From positions 186,001 to 250,000 of the forward strand of contig CAVSGF010000003.1 of NCBI GenBank assembly GCA_963727415.1: a stretch of 64,000 nt of DNA, given 5' to 3'. The DNA is from DASQPR01 sp963727415. GTDB taxonomy: Bacteria; Actinomycetota; Actinomycetes; Mycobacteriales; Micromonosporaceae. The notes beneath the pieces were generated by a model, which saw only the letters and a list, made by a program, of their open reading frames with translations, did not search any database and was not told the DNA's origin. The position numbers and the translations under genes were made by a program. Positions 27,024 to 36,361 of this stretch are shown one piece after another. Numbering within the stretch: the first letter of the stretch is position 1; every line of letters begins with the position of its first letter.

Positions 27024-28085
27024 ATGCAGTCTGCGTTCACGGTGACCCCGGCCCAGCTGCCGGATCTGTTGCTGCACGTGGCTGTGGTCCGCCCGGTGTT
27101 CGTTTGGGGCGCGCCGGGGATCGGCAAGAGTTCATTGGTGCGGGAGTTCGCCGCCTCGCTCGGGCTCGACTGCGTCACGCTGGTCGGTACGCAGCTTGCG
27201 GCGGAGGATCTGATCGGCGTACCAGAACTGCGGGATGGCCGTAGCCGGTTCGCTCCGCCGGAGGCAATCGCCCGGGACAAACCGTATTGCCTGTTTCTGG
27301 ATGAGCTGAACGCATCGACGCCGGAGGTGCAGAAGGCGTTCTACTCGCTGATCCTGGATCGACGAATCGGCGCGTATGAGTTGCCTGCCGGTTCGATCGT
27401 GATCGGGGCGGGTAACCGGGCATCCGATAATGCGCTGGCCCGGCCGATGGCGTCGGCTCTGGTGAACCGGTTGGTGCATGTGCATCTGCGGGCAAGCGCC
27501 GATGACTGGCTGGCGTGGGCGGGTGGCGGCGGGATCCACCCCTGGGTCGTCGACTATCTGACCGAGCGCCCGGACCAGTTGTGGGTGAATCCGCCGAAAA
27601 TCGAGGAGGTGTTCTCCACCCCACGTAGCTGGCACATGCTCTCGGATGTGTTGCGCTCTTACGGCGACGGCATCGACGAGCAGACCCTGCGACTGCTGGC
27701 CGGTGGCACTTTGAGTCCGAGCCACGCGGCAGGGTTCTGCGGGTACGTGAAGATCGTGCGGCACAGGTACGGGCTCGATGCGGTGATCCGGGGTGACGTG
27801 GGTTGGCCGGCCGGCGCGCTGGACCGAGACCTGCTGTACTTTCTGGCTGAGACGTTCCGGGCGCGGCTGGTCAAGGACCTGCCGGCGGCCAAGGAGCACG
27901 CCTCGCCGGCGGTGCGTCAGTTCACCCACCGAGCCAAGGCACTGCTGGTCGGACTCGCGGAGATCTCGCTGGAGTGCGCGCAGATGGTGATCGCCACTGA
28001 CGAGGACGGTGCCCCGGTGTTGCCCGCGTGGTTTCTGGTTGAGGTCAGCCGCGACCTGCCCCGGCTGGTCGCGGTCCGGGCCTGA
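27024..28085 (+). CDS. MoxR-type AAA+ ATPase
   Basis: A 353-residue AAA+ ATPase of the MoxR kind, chaperone-like motors that work with VWA-domain partners. Walker A is VWGAPGIGKSSLVREFA, Walker B is CLFLDELNAST, sensor 1 is IVIGAGNRASDN and an arginine-finger region follows (SALVNRLVHVHL). AGGA lies nine bases before ATG 27024. The next gene, 13 bases downstream, encodes the expected VWA protein, here fused to a metallopeptidase domain, so the two almost certainly act as a complex. The E. coli yehL (MoxR)/yehP (VWA)/yehI (DUF4132) locus is a named parallel. Confidence 0.88.
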   Translation: MQSAFTVTPAQLPDLLLHVAVVRPVFVWGAPGIGKSSLVREFAASLGLDCVTLVGTQLAAEDLIGVPELRDGRSRFAPPEAIARDKPYCLFLDELNASTPEVQKAFYSLILDRRIGAYELPAGSIVIGAGNRASDNALARPMASALVNRLVHVHLRASADDWLAWAGGGGIHPWVVDYLTERPDQLWVNPPKIEEVFSTPRSWHMLSDVLRSYGDGIDEQTLRLLAGGTLSPSHAAGFCGYVKIVRHRYGLDAVIRGDVGWPAGALDRDLLYFLAETFRARLVKDLPAAKEHASPAVRQFTHRAKALLVGLAEISLECAQMVIATDEDGAPVLPAWFLVEVSRDLPRLVAVRA

Positions 28086-28098
28086 TACGGCCAACGCC

Positions 28099-29937
28099 AT
28101 GGCGAAGAAGAAAGCTCGGCCACGCGATCCGAACCTGGAAGCGTTCCAGGCTGCCTGGCAACAACTGGTCGCGCACCCCATGTTCGGCCCATTACTGAGC
28201 TTCCAGGCCGGGCCCTGGCAGTGGGCCGGTGCGCGGGCGGTGCTGGTCGAGGACGGTCGGCTGGCCGCCGTCCAGGCCATGGCGCACGTCGACTCGCGTG
28301 GGCTGATCCGGGCCAGCCGGGCGCACCGGCTGGATGTAAGTCAATGGACCTGGGTACTCGCCCATTGCCTATTGCATCTCGGGTTCGGGCACCTTGCACC
28401 CGATCGGTACGCGACCGACGCGGCGTATGCCAGCTCCGCGTGCCTTGCCGTGACCCGCTTCCAGCGCGCGGTCAAGCTGGGTACCGAGCCGATGCTGATC
28501 CCGGCCGAGCTACCCACCACGGACGAGGCGGTGCTCCTGCGGCAGTGGCGTGAGGCGGGCGTACCGGCGCAGTTCATCAACTGTGGAACCGGCGGGACCG
28601 GCGGTGATCTGGTTGACCTACCATCCCGGGCTCGCCCGGGCGAGCCGGCCGCCCGAACCTTGCCGGACTGGCCTGAGCAGTTCGCCATTGGACTGTCCGG
28701 CGCCGCGACGGCGGCGGTGGACGTCGCAGGCGGGGCCCGCATGTCACTCACCGATCCGGCCGGCCGCCGCCGACCGTGGGATCTGGCGATGGCCTGGTTC
28801 CTATCGTCCTTTCCGCTGCTGGGTGCTCTTGCGTCGCGGTTCACCTTGGTCGCGGACGCCGACCTGGCGCGGAGCTGGGATATCACTGTCGCGGCAGTCT
28901 CGGCGACCGCCGGCGAGATCTACCTCAACCCGTTGCACACGATGCCGGTTCCGGAGTGGCGGTTCGTTTTGGCGCACGAGATGCTGCACGCTGCGTTGCG
29001 CCACGGCGATCGGGCCGGCGCTCGCGATCCGTACCTGTGGAACGTCGCGGCGGACTATGTCATCAACGGCTGGCTGGTCGAGATGGGTGTCGGTGAAATG
29101 CCCGACGGCCTGCTCTATGACCCCGATCTGGCGGGCATGTCCGCTGAGGCCGTGTACGACCAGATCGCCACCGATCTGCGGAGGTTGCGCAAGCTCGCCA
29201 CGCTGCGGGGCACCGGGCTCGGCGATGTGCTCGGTGAGCCATTGCCCTGGACCGGCACGGCGGGTCGTGGCGTCGACCTTGACGACTTCTATCGGCGGGC
29301 GTTGCTGACCGGGTACGCGTACCACCAGGCAGAAGGCCGCGGCCACCTGCCCGCTGGGCTGGTCACCGAGATCCGGGTACTAGAGCAGCTGCCCCTGCCC
29401 TGGGATGCGCAACTCGCGCGCTGGTTCGACGAGTACGTGCCCGCCCCTGAGCGGATTCGCTCGTACGCGCGGCCGTCCAGACGGCAGGCCGCCACGCCAG
29501 ACATCCCCAGGCCCGGTTGGCGATGGCCGGACGAGCAGGTCGCTCGGTGCACCTTCGGCGTCGTGCTGGACACCTCCGGCTCGATGAACCACGAACTGCT
29601 CGGCAAGGCGCTCGGCGCGATCGCCTCATACGCAGTGGCCCGCGACGTGCCCGCTGCTCGGGTCGTGTTCTGCGACGCTTACCCCTACGACGCCGGATAC
29701 GTTCCAGTGGAACAGATCGCCGGCCGGGTTCGCGTACGCGGTCGCGGCGGCACCGTCCTACAACCCGGCATCAACTTGCTGGAACGAGCCAAAGACTTCC
29801 CGCCGACCGCACCGATACTGATCATCACCGACGGATACTGCGACGTGCTACGCGTCCGGCGCGAACACGCCTTCCTCACACCCGAAGCCGCCCGGCTGCC
29901 CTTCACACCACGCGGACCCGTCTTCCGCGTGCGCTGA
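28099..29937 (+). CDS. DUF2201-type metallopeptidase plus VWA-like domain protein
   Basis: A 612-residue partner of the MoxR ATPase. Residues 285-330 hold a zinc-metallopeptidase helix HEMLHAALRH (293-302) followed by DPYLWNVAADYVINGWL. The C-terminal VWA-like domain starts near 480 and has the MIDAS sequence DTSGSMN (491-497). Residues 84-125 repeat the peptidase motif in degenerate form: HCLLHLGFGH (89-98) with the catalytic Glu replaced by Cys, followed by a matching helix. So the protein seems to contain one active and one dead copy of the peptidase unit. Expected role: substrate-directed proteolysis or remodelling powered by the ATPase. Confidence 0.88.
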   Translation: MAKKKARPRDPNLEAFQAAWQQLVAHPMFGPLLSFQAGPWQWAGARAVLVEDGRLAAVQAMAHVDSRGLIRASRAHRLDVSQWTWVLAHCLLHLGFGHLAPDRYATDAAYASSACLAVTRFQRAVKLGTEPMLIPAELPTTDEAVLLRQWREAGVPAQFINCGTGGTGGDLVDLPSRARPGEPAARTLPDWPEQFAIGLSGAATAAVDVAGGARMSLTDPAGRRRPWDLAMAWFLSSFPLLGALASRFTLVADADLARSWDITVAAVSATAGEIYLNPLHTMPVPEWRFVLAHEMLHAALRHGDRAGARDPYLWNVAADYVINGWLVEMGVGEMPDGLLYDPDLAGMSAEAVYDQIATDLRRLRKLATLRGTGLGDVLGEPLPWTGTAGRGVDLDDFYRRALLTGYAYHQAEGRGHLPAGLVTEIRVLEQLPLPWDAQLARWFDEYVPAPERIRSYARPSRRQAATPDIPRPGWRWPDEQVARCTFGVVLDTSGSMNHELLGKALGAIASYAVARDVPAARVVFCDAYPYDAGYVPVEQIAGRVRVRGRGGTVLQPGINLLERAKDFPPTAPILIITDGYCDVLRVRREHAFLTPEAARLPFTPRGPVFRVR

Positions 29938-30041
29938 CGAAGACAGCTCGGCGGCCTCACCCTGGTAGCCATCCTCGGGAAACAAACTCGGCTTGGGCGT
30001 GCTGCCCGTGGCATTCTGGGCTCGCCGGCCGCGAGGGGGTC

Positions 30042-30582
30042 TATGGGGTACGACCTGGAGTGGGTTGACTTACCCGACCGAGCGGCGGCAGCTCGCGCCC
30101 GCTACCTAGCATGCACCGACCTGGACTTTGCGTGCGTGCACACCCCGCCATGCGCGATGGAGTACTTGTCACGCGCGGAGCCCTACCAGTTCCATTGAAC
30201 CTAGCTGGCATGGGCTTCTGTCGTGACACGATGCGTCGCTTGGGGATGACCTTCGAGGCAACCCCGGACCGATTTCCTAACTGGCCCTTCGACGGCATTG
30301 ACGATTGGCGGTCTGCGGAGCCTGGCCGGCGGGACGCTGATGACCAAGCCGAGCGGGCGGCGTCGGCCCAGACGGTCGCCGGAATGGTCGGAATCCCTCG
30401 TTCAAGCTGACCAGCAATGGCCCATGGCTGAGGCAGCACGAAGGAAATCGAGGGCGCATTTAGGCCACTACAATGCCTCGTCTCCGAGCTTGCGCAGCGA
30501 GTTGGAGGGCGACGCCTTATGGGTGGCCTGGCTTGGATGGCTTCGAGAGACTGCCACACGGGGCGGTTTCACAGTGGAATGA
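30042..30582 (+). pseudogene. decayed small hypothetical gene (GYDLEW family)
   Basis: A frameshifted gene whose parts, in order, are MGYDLEWVDLPDRAAAARAR from ATG 30042, then GMGFCRDTMRRLGMTFEATP, then GIPSFKLTSNGPWL in a third frame, and DALWVAWLGWLRETATRGGF to a stop at 30582. The block order is that of an actinobacterial hypothetical family of roughly 200 residues with no known function. At least three indels make it non-functional. It lies between the metallopeptidase/VWA gene and the DUF4132 part of the locus. Confidence 0.7.
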
Positions 30583-30599
30583 AATATGGCCGTAGAGAT

Positions 30600-30790
30600 C
30601 GACCGGACGATGCCATCAGCTGGACTTTCACAGACGCGGAGCTGGCGATCGACATGCACGTTGCGCCGGGCTGCGCCGCGACGGTCCACCTACCCGGCCT
30701 CGAACCCCAGGAAGTAGGAGCCGGAGCGCACGCCGTGGTACAGCAAATAGTTGACCATGGACGCACGTCACCATTTGGACTTCCGGCTGC
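30600..30790 (+). pseudogene. C-terminal remnant, probably alpha-L-rhamnosidase
   Basis: Within one frame the stretch ISWTFTDAELAIDMHVAPGC, followed by AATVHLPGLEPQEVGAGAHA, resembles the C-terminal beta-sandwich of glycoside hydrolase family 78 alpha-L-rhamnosidases (the ISSxW ... VPPxTxATVxLP ... VGxGxH pattern). Nothing else of that large enzyme is present. It is a stray fragment inside the MoxR/DUF4132 locus, so DNA from elsewhere has been inserted or left behind here. Confidence 0.5.
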
Positions 30791-30930
30791 AACGGCCCGC
30801 AAAGCCGCGGCCCGTACGGCGCAATCACGCTCAGTAGGTCCGGGAGTGAATGCCCGGCCGCCGAGACTCGGCTTTGACGGGCGCCGGGGATCGGCTGATC
30901 TTCGATAGGCTCGCCACTGGAGGTGGGCCG

Positions 30931-31360
30931 GTGCAGGTGGAGGTTCGCAGCAAGGTGCCAGGCGCGGTGGGTTCGGCGCTGCCTGCCGTGTTCGTCGAAC
31001 TGACGGGTGAGACGACGACCTTGCGCGAGTTGATCCGACATGCGGTGGTCGAGCAGATCAACGTGACGAGGACCGACATGGCTTCGGCTCAGGCGATGCT
31101 GGATCGGGCAGTATTTGACGCCGGACGAGATCCGGACGATGGCGGCCTCCGGGGCGGTCAAGGTCCGGAGTCCGGCGTGAAACCGGACGACGAGCCGGAC
31201 GAGGAGGCGGAGGTCGCGCGCGCGATCCGGGCGTACAGCCGTGGTGTTTTCGCGGTGTTCTGCGGCGGGCGACAGCTGGACTCGTTGGATGATCCGGTGA
31301 GAGTTCGCGTTGGGGAGCCAGTGCTCTTTGTGCCGGCTGACGCCGTTGGTCGGGGGCTAA
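30931..31360 (+). pseudogene. possible ubiquitin-like (beta-grasp) protein with Gly-Gly end, frameshifted
   Basis: GGAGG lies seven bases before GTG 30931. The frame opens VQVEVRSKVPGAVGSALP, then VFVELTGETTTLRELIRHAV (two strands and a helix). A shift near 31110 leads to QYLTPDEIRTMAASGAVKV, a second near 31178 leads to DEEAEVARAIRAYSRG and VFAVFCGGRQLDSLDDPV, and a third near 31333 gives RLTPLVGG followed by TAA at 31358. The strand-strand-helix-strand-strand order, the GGRQLDSLDD turn and the Gly-Gly end resemble ubiquitin with a helical insert. The fold is my inference. The DUF4132 gene starts three bases later, so they were co-translated. Confidence 0.55.
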
Positions 31361-31363
31361 GCC

Positions 31364-33865
31364 GTGGCCGCCGATGCGCAGCCCGTCCCTGACCACCCGT
31401 GCGGGGTAGGCGAGGCAGCCGCCCGGCTCCAGGCTTTGGTTGAGGAGGCGGAGCGGCTGGCCGGCGACGGGGATCGCGTGGGGATGCGTGAGGTGGCCGT
31501 CCGGATCCCGAAAGCGCTCAATACCGGTCGGGCACTCACTGGTGGCCACTTCCAGCTCACGGCCGAGCAGCGCAGTGTGCTCGACGCTGCTTTCGACCGG
31601 GCATACCCGGTTACGAACCGTACCGATCCGGCCGATGTGCTTGACACCCCGCGATCCAGCGACTCGCGCCGTGCGTATCTATCGGCGCTGGTGGGTCACC
31701 AGTGGTCACGCACGGCACCGGCCCGGGACTCCCTCATGGACGCGGCGGTCGCGGATCGGGACATTCGCCTGTTGCGGCTATTGGTGGTCTCGCCAGTGGG
31801 GGTGCTGCGGCGAGAGTCGGTGGTGCGAGCGTTTGACACGCTCGACGCGCTGGGCGCCCTCGATGCTCCGACGGTGGAGCACGCGCTTACCGACGACCTC
31901 AGCCTCGGATACGCGCTGCTGGGCGTCTCGCCGACGGACAAGACCGTCGTCGCGCCGCCTGCCGAGAGCCTGCCCACCGTCCGGCCGATCTTCGACGATC
32001 TCACCTGGCGGCTGCTGTCCGACGGGGTCGGCTGGAACGGACTGCCCAAGGTCCTGCGGCCTACCGGCCTGCGTTTCGTGTTGCGTGCCTTAGGTGGCGA
32101 GCATGACCAACAGGTCACCGCGCACATCGGCGCGGCGGAGCTCACCGACGCCGAGCGGGCGGTCCTGGTCGAGCACTTGCGTACCGGTACGGACGCGAAG
32201 CGTCAACGGGCCTTCGCGTTGCGGCGACCCGCCGGCGACGCGGCGGCGCTGCTGCCCATGTTTGGCCTCGCCGACGCCGCCCCCCTGCTCGACCTCATTG
32301 AGCGGACCACCTCATATCAGCCAGTCGCCTACAACCGGTCGGCAATCGTGGCGGCGGTGGAAGCGGCCGGAGTCGCCGCTACGAAGCAACTACTCGAGTT
32401 GGTACCGAGCGAAATCGTCGCCGCCGTCATGGGCTGGAACCGCGCCGCAGTAGAGAAACGGGTCAAATCCAACGCCTTGGCGGGCATCGCCGCTTTCGGA
32501 ATGCTGCCACTAGCCGACGGTGAGTCGGTGCTAGACCGATATCTCGCGCTACGCGAAGTGGCCAAACGCGGGCCCAAGCTCGGCCCGAACCGCCGCCACA
32601 GCCATGCTGCCGCGATCGACACGGCGCTGCACCATCTTGCACAGGTCGGCGGCTTCGCCGACGCACAGCGGCTCGAATGGGATTGCGAGGCACGGATCGC
32701 TGACGCGGGCGCCGACGGCTGGGGCATGGGCGACTATTCGCTGATCGTCTCACTCGACGGCGATGATCCAACGATCACGGTGTCTCGGGCGGGCAAGGCG
32801 CTCAAGTCCGTACCGGCCGCCGTTCGGCGGGCACCACAGTACGCCGCGGCCCGCTCGAGACAAGAATCGTTGCGCGAACAGGCCCGGCGACTACGCACCG
32901 GACTCGTCGAACGGCTGGTGGCCACCGCTGGCACGCTCACTCCCGAGGAATTCGTGCAGCTGATGACACTGCCCGCAGGCGCCGCGATGCTGCCGGCACT
33001 GCTGTGGCGCGACGCCGCGGACCGGATCGGGCTCGTTGACCAGGTCGACATCACCGGCCCGCTCACCGCAGTGCACCCGGTGCTCCTCCACCCAGGGATC
33101 TGCTATCCGGTTGGCAGGCCGAGTGGTCCACCGGCGGCTGCGCCAACCCGTAAAGCAGGTGTTTCCGAGCTTTACCTGCTCACCCCGGCCGGACGAGCGG
33201 CCGGCGACGCCTCATCGCGCTTTGCCGGGCACACCGTCGTCGGCAAGGTGGCCGCGCAACTGTTGTCCGGGCGGGGATCGGACCGTACACGGTGAATACG
33301 ACGACTACCAGGCGACCAGACCGGCAGGTTCGCTGACCGCAGCCCTCCGGGCCGACCTACAGGGCTACTTCGGGATGTCCGACGTCGTGCTCGGCGAAGT
33401 CCAGTCCTCGGCCGGCGGAAACGTCTATACCCCTGGCCGACGTGCCCCCGATCGTGTTGTCCGAGGTCATGCGGGACCTCGACCTAGTGGTCTCCGTGGC
33501 CGCCACAGCCCCGCACCAGTACGCCTGGTCAGCAATGTCTGAAAGCCGGGCATCGCTGCTGACGGCGCTCATTGACGACCTGAACCTGGACCGGATCCGA
33601 GTTGACGGCCACTTCGCCATCGTTACCGGCAGCCGGGCAACCTACCGAGTCCACCTCACCAGCGGCCAGCATCCACCTCGACCCCGGCGGATACTTGTGC
33701 GTCGTCCCCTCCGGCTTCGGCAGGCAGGTGCACAAGCGACTCTTTCTGCCATTCGCCGACGAGGACCGGATGACCACCGTCATCCTCTCCAAAGTGCTGC
33801 TCTTGGCCGACGACGAAAAGATCACCGACGATTCCATCCTGTCCCAGATCCACATGCGGCGCTGA
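31364..33865 (+). pseudogene. DUF4132-type large protein, frameshifted in its C-terminal part
   Basis: GTG 31364 opens an intact frame of 643 residues (to 33295) of alpha-helical repeat character, including DYSLIVSLDGDDPTITVSRA and LTPEEFVQLMTLPAGAAMLP, typical of DUF4132 proteins. Homology then continues in other frames: TVHGEYDDYQATRPAGSL, PPIVLSEVMRDLDLVVSVAA (from about 33440) and, after another shift near 33665, GGYLCVVPSGFG and LILSKV-type TVILSKVLLLADDEKITDD to a stop at 33865. The last block is the conserved DUF4132 C-terminus. Parts between 33200 and 33430 also look shortened. A truncated 643-residue product is possible. Confidence 0.75.
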
Positions 33866-34007
33866 GGCCGGGTTGTTGGCCACTGGCATGAGGGTGCCGA
33901 CGGATGAACGCCCACCGGAACGTCTTAAGCGTGATCGCCACATCATCGCTGGCACCACCACACCTATCACGGCGATACGGGGTCGGCCGAGACTGCCGGG
34001 ATGGACA

Positions 34008-36197
34008 TCAGCCAGCGCCCGCGCGCTGGTCGGCTGAGGCGATTGGAGCGTCGGCACCAGGCCAATCATGAGGGCTGACAGTTCCGGCCGCACCGTCGAC
34101 CGTCACGATCTGGCCGGTGGTCAGGCGCGCGGTGGCGTTGCCGGTTGCGACGACGGCGGGGATGGCGTATTCGCGGGCGACGAGTGAGGCGTGCGCGGCG
34201 AGCGTTCCGCCGTCGGTGACGACGGCGACCGCCCGGTCGAATAACGGCGTCCACGCTGGTGCGGTCGCTTTGGCAACGAGCACGTCGCCATCGCTGAAGT
34301 CGTCGAAGTCCTCTGGGCCATCCACGATGCGGACCGGGCCGGTGGCGCGGCCCGCCGATGCCGGATGCCCGACGATGACGTCGCCGCCGACCTCTTGTTG
34401 ACCACGGGCTTCCTGTGCGGCGCGGTCGATCACGTCGCCGATCAGCCGGGCCGGCCGGCCGAGCGTCAGCGGCGCGGTCAGGGCGCGGTTACGCTGCCAC
34501 TGCTCGTGGCGTTCGCGTACGACACGACTGATGGGCTCGCCCCGGCCGGCGCTGCCGGTGATTACGTCCTCATGGGTGCAGAAGTACACCTCCTCGGCGG
34601 TCTCGATGACCCCGGCCGCCGCAAGGTGCTCGCCCAGACGACGGGCGCACGCGCGTAGGACCGGCCAGGCCAGGGTGAAGTCGCGGGCTTGTTCTTCACG
34701 GATGACCGCGTACCGCTGATTGACCTGCAGTAGCCCCTCGAACTCGGCCAACAGGCGCGGTTGACCTGCCAAGGCTTCCCGGCACACGTGCTCGGCCGCG
34801 ACGCGTTCCTCGGCCAGGTGCGCGTGCCGGCGGCCTGCGTCCGGCAGCGCGGAAGCCGGGGCGGGCAGTTCGGCGGCGACGGGGTGGTACCAGTCAGCGC
34901 TTTGTACGGCGTACGCGGTCACCACCGGCTGGGTGCCGGGTAGTCCGCGCAACAGGATCTGTGCACCCGCATGCTCGTCGGGCAGAACTTCGGTCAGGTG
35001 CCGACGGCAGAACCGCCTCAGACAGGCTTCCATCTTCCACGCCGATCCACCCACGACCGCTAGGTACCACAGGTAGATCCCGGCGGCCCGGCCGAGTCGG
35101 TCGACCAGATGCATCAGGGCGGCGGGGGTGGCGGTGCTGACCGCCGATTCGGCGTTGGCGATCAGCTGGCGGTAAGCGGGCAGGGTGGTATCACGCCACT
35201 GGCGGTCCAGGCTGGACAGCACCACGCGGTCGGCCGCCGCCGGGTCGTGGCTGACCCGGATCAGCGCGTTGTACAGGATCTTCACCGCTCGGCCGCGACC
35301 GTGCCACAGCACCCGGGCCAGCAATTTTGGTGACGGGATCGGGGTCGCGTTGTAGTACCAGCCGTTGACCAGCGCGTACCGGAACGGCACCCGGACTCCG
35401 ATGTCGGCATGCATCCCGTCGAGGTACCCGGTCTCCAACGCCGGTAGCAGCCAGGTAGCGAATAGCGGAGTGACGGCCTCGGGCAGCCACTCGCCGAGAC
35501 GGAAGTTGCGCATCCACAATCCGGGCCCCGGCGGTGTCCATGCCACCGGCTGCGGCAGCGCCGTCATCGGCCGCGCCTGCAGCAGCCACAGCTTGCCGCC
35601 CCGGTCGATCGCCCACTCGATGTCTTGAGGCTCGGCGTTGCGCACGGCCACCCGCCGGGCCAAATCGGCGACCGCCTGCGCTTGCGAGGCGGTAAGCACA
35701 CCGCTGCCGGTTGGCATCGGGCGGGTCAGGCGGCGATTGGCCGCGGTAAGTGTCCACTCCTCTCCCACCGCTTCACCGGATACGAGCGACTCGCCGAGGC
35801 CTGGCACCGCGGTGACAACTGTCTGATCACGGTCGCCGGTGACCGGGTGCGCTGTGAACGCCACCCCGGCGGCCATTGGCTCGACCATCGCCTGCACCAG
35901 CACCGCCATCGCGGTCGCGGTGCCGCCACGCCGCTGGTGGTAGGCGTCCACGCGCGCGGTGGCGGAGGCGGCGACACACCGCCGAACCGCCTCGCCCAAG
36001 CCGTCGGCCGTGACGTTCAGATAAGTCTCGTACAACCCGGCATAAGACGCCTGCGGCAAGTCCTCGGCGGCGTTCGAGGAGCGCACCGCGAACCTTTCGG
36101 TGCCGAGACGGCGCGCCGCCCGCGTCAGGCCAACCTCCCACCCGTCGGCATCGAGCGCCCCGGCGGTGACGACCATGCAGCGGTCCGGACTTGTCAC
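34008..36197 (-). CDS. PEP-utilising / rifampin-phosphotransferase-like protein
   Basis: A 729-residue protein with the ATP-grasp - substrate-binding - swivelling-His layout of rifampin phosphotransferases and PEP synthases. The N-terminal part starts at FAVRSSNAAEDLPQASYAGL (36-55), with PMAAGVAFTAHPVTGDRD and AEPQDIEWAIDRGGKLWLLQ. The C-terminal domain has the phosphotransfer His669 in GGTLAAHASLVAREYAIPAV. About 100 residues normally preceding the RSS motif, including the glycine-rich lysine loop, are absent, so ATP binding may be impaired or the start is misjudged. It is divergent from a TetR gene across a clear operator. The substrate is unknown. Confidence 0.8.
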   Translation of the reverse strand: MTSPDRCMVVTAGALDADGWEVGLTRAARRLGTERFAVRSSNAAEDLPQASYAGLYETYLNVTADGLGEAVRRCVAASATARVDAYHQRRGGTATAMAVLVQAMVEPMAAGVAFTAHPVTGDRDQTVVTAVPGLGESLVSGEAVGEEWTLTAANRRLTRPMPTGSGVLTASQAQAVADLARRVAVRNAEPQDIEWAIDRGGKLWLLQARPMTALPQPVAWTPPGPGLWMRNFRLGEWLPEAVTPLFATWLLPALETGYLDGMHADIGVRVPFRYALVNGWYYNATPIPSPKLLARVLWHGRGRAVKILYNALIRVSHDPAAADRVVLSSLDRQWRDTTLPAYRQLIANAESAVSTATPAALMHLVDRLGRAAGIYLWYLAVVGGSAWKMEACLRRFCRRHLTEVLPDEHAGAQILLRGLPGTQPVVTAYAVQSADWYHPVAAELPAPASALPDAGRRHAHLAEERVAAEHVCREALAGQPRLLAEFEGLLQVNQRYAVIREEQARDFTLAWPVLRACARRLGEHLAAAGVIETAEEVYFCTHEDVITGSAGRGEPISRVVRERHEQWQRNRALTAPLTLGRPARLIGDVIDRAAQEARGQQEVGGDVIVGHPASAGRATGPVRIVDGPEDFDDFSDGDVLVAKATAPAWTPLFDRAVAVVTDGGTLAAHASLVAREYAIPAVVATGNATARLTTGQIVTVDGAAGTVSPHDWPGADAPIASADQRAGAG

Positions 36198-36318
36198 GAC
36201 TGGTTCGCCCTGACCACCCGGCGACCGTGGTCGTCGATCATGTCGAGTCGATCACGTGCCGGCCTCACGCCCTCTCTGCGCTTCGCCATGACCGCCTGGA
36301 CCGATCGGCCGGGACCGA

Positions 36319-36348
36319 CTATTGTGGGTGGGCAGTCACCCATAATAG
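36319..36348. promoter_or_regulatory. candidate TetR operator
   Basis: A 30-bp element with 12-bp arms, CTATTGTGGGTG (36319-36330) and CACCCATAATAG (36337-36348), matching at 11 of 12 positions around a GGCAGT spacer. It includes a CATAAT that could be a -10 box and lies 13 bases before the TetR start, in the divergent region with the PEP-utilising gene at 36197. This is the expected place for TetR autoregulation and control of both directions. Confidence 0.75.
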
Positions 36349-36361
36349 CTGGAGTGGTCGG

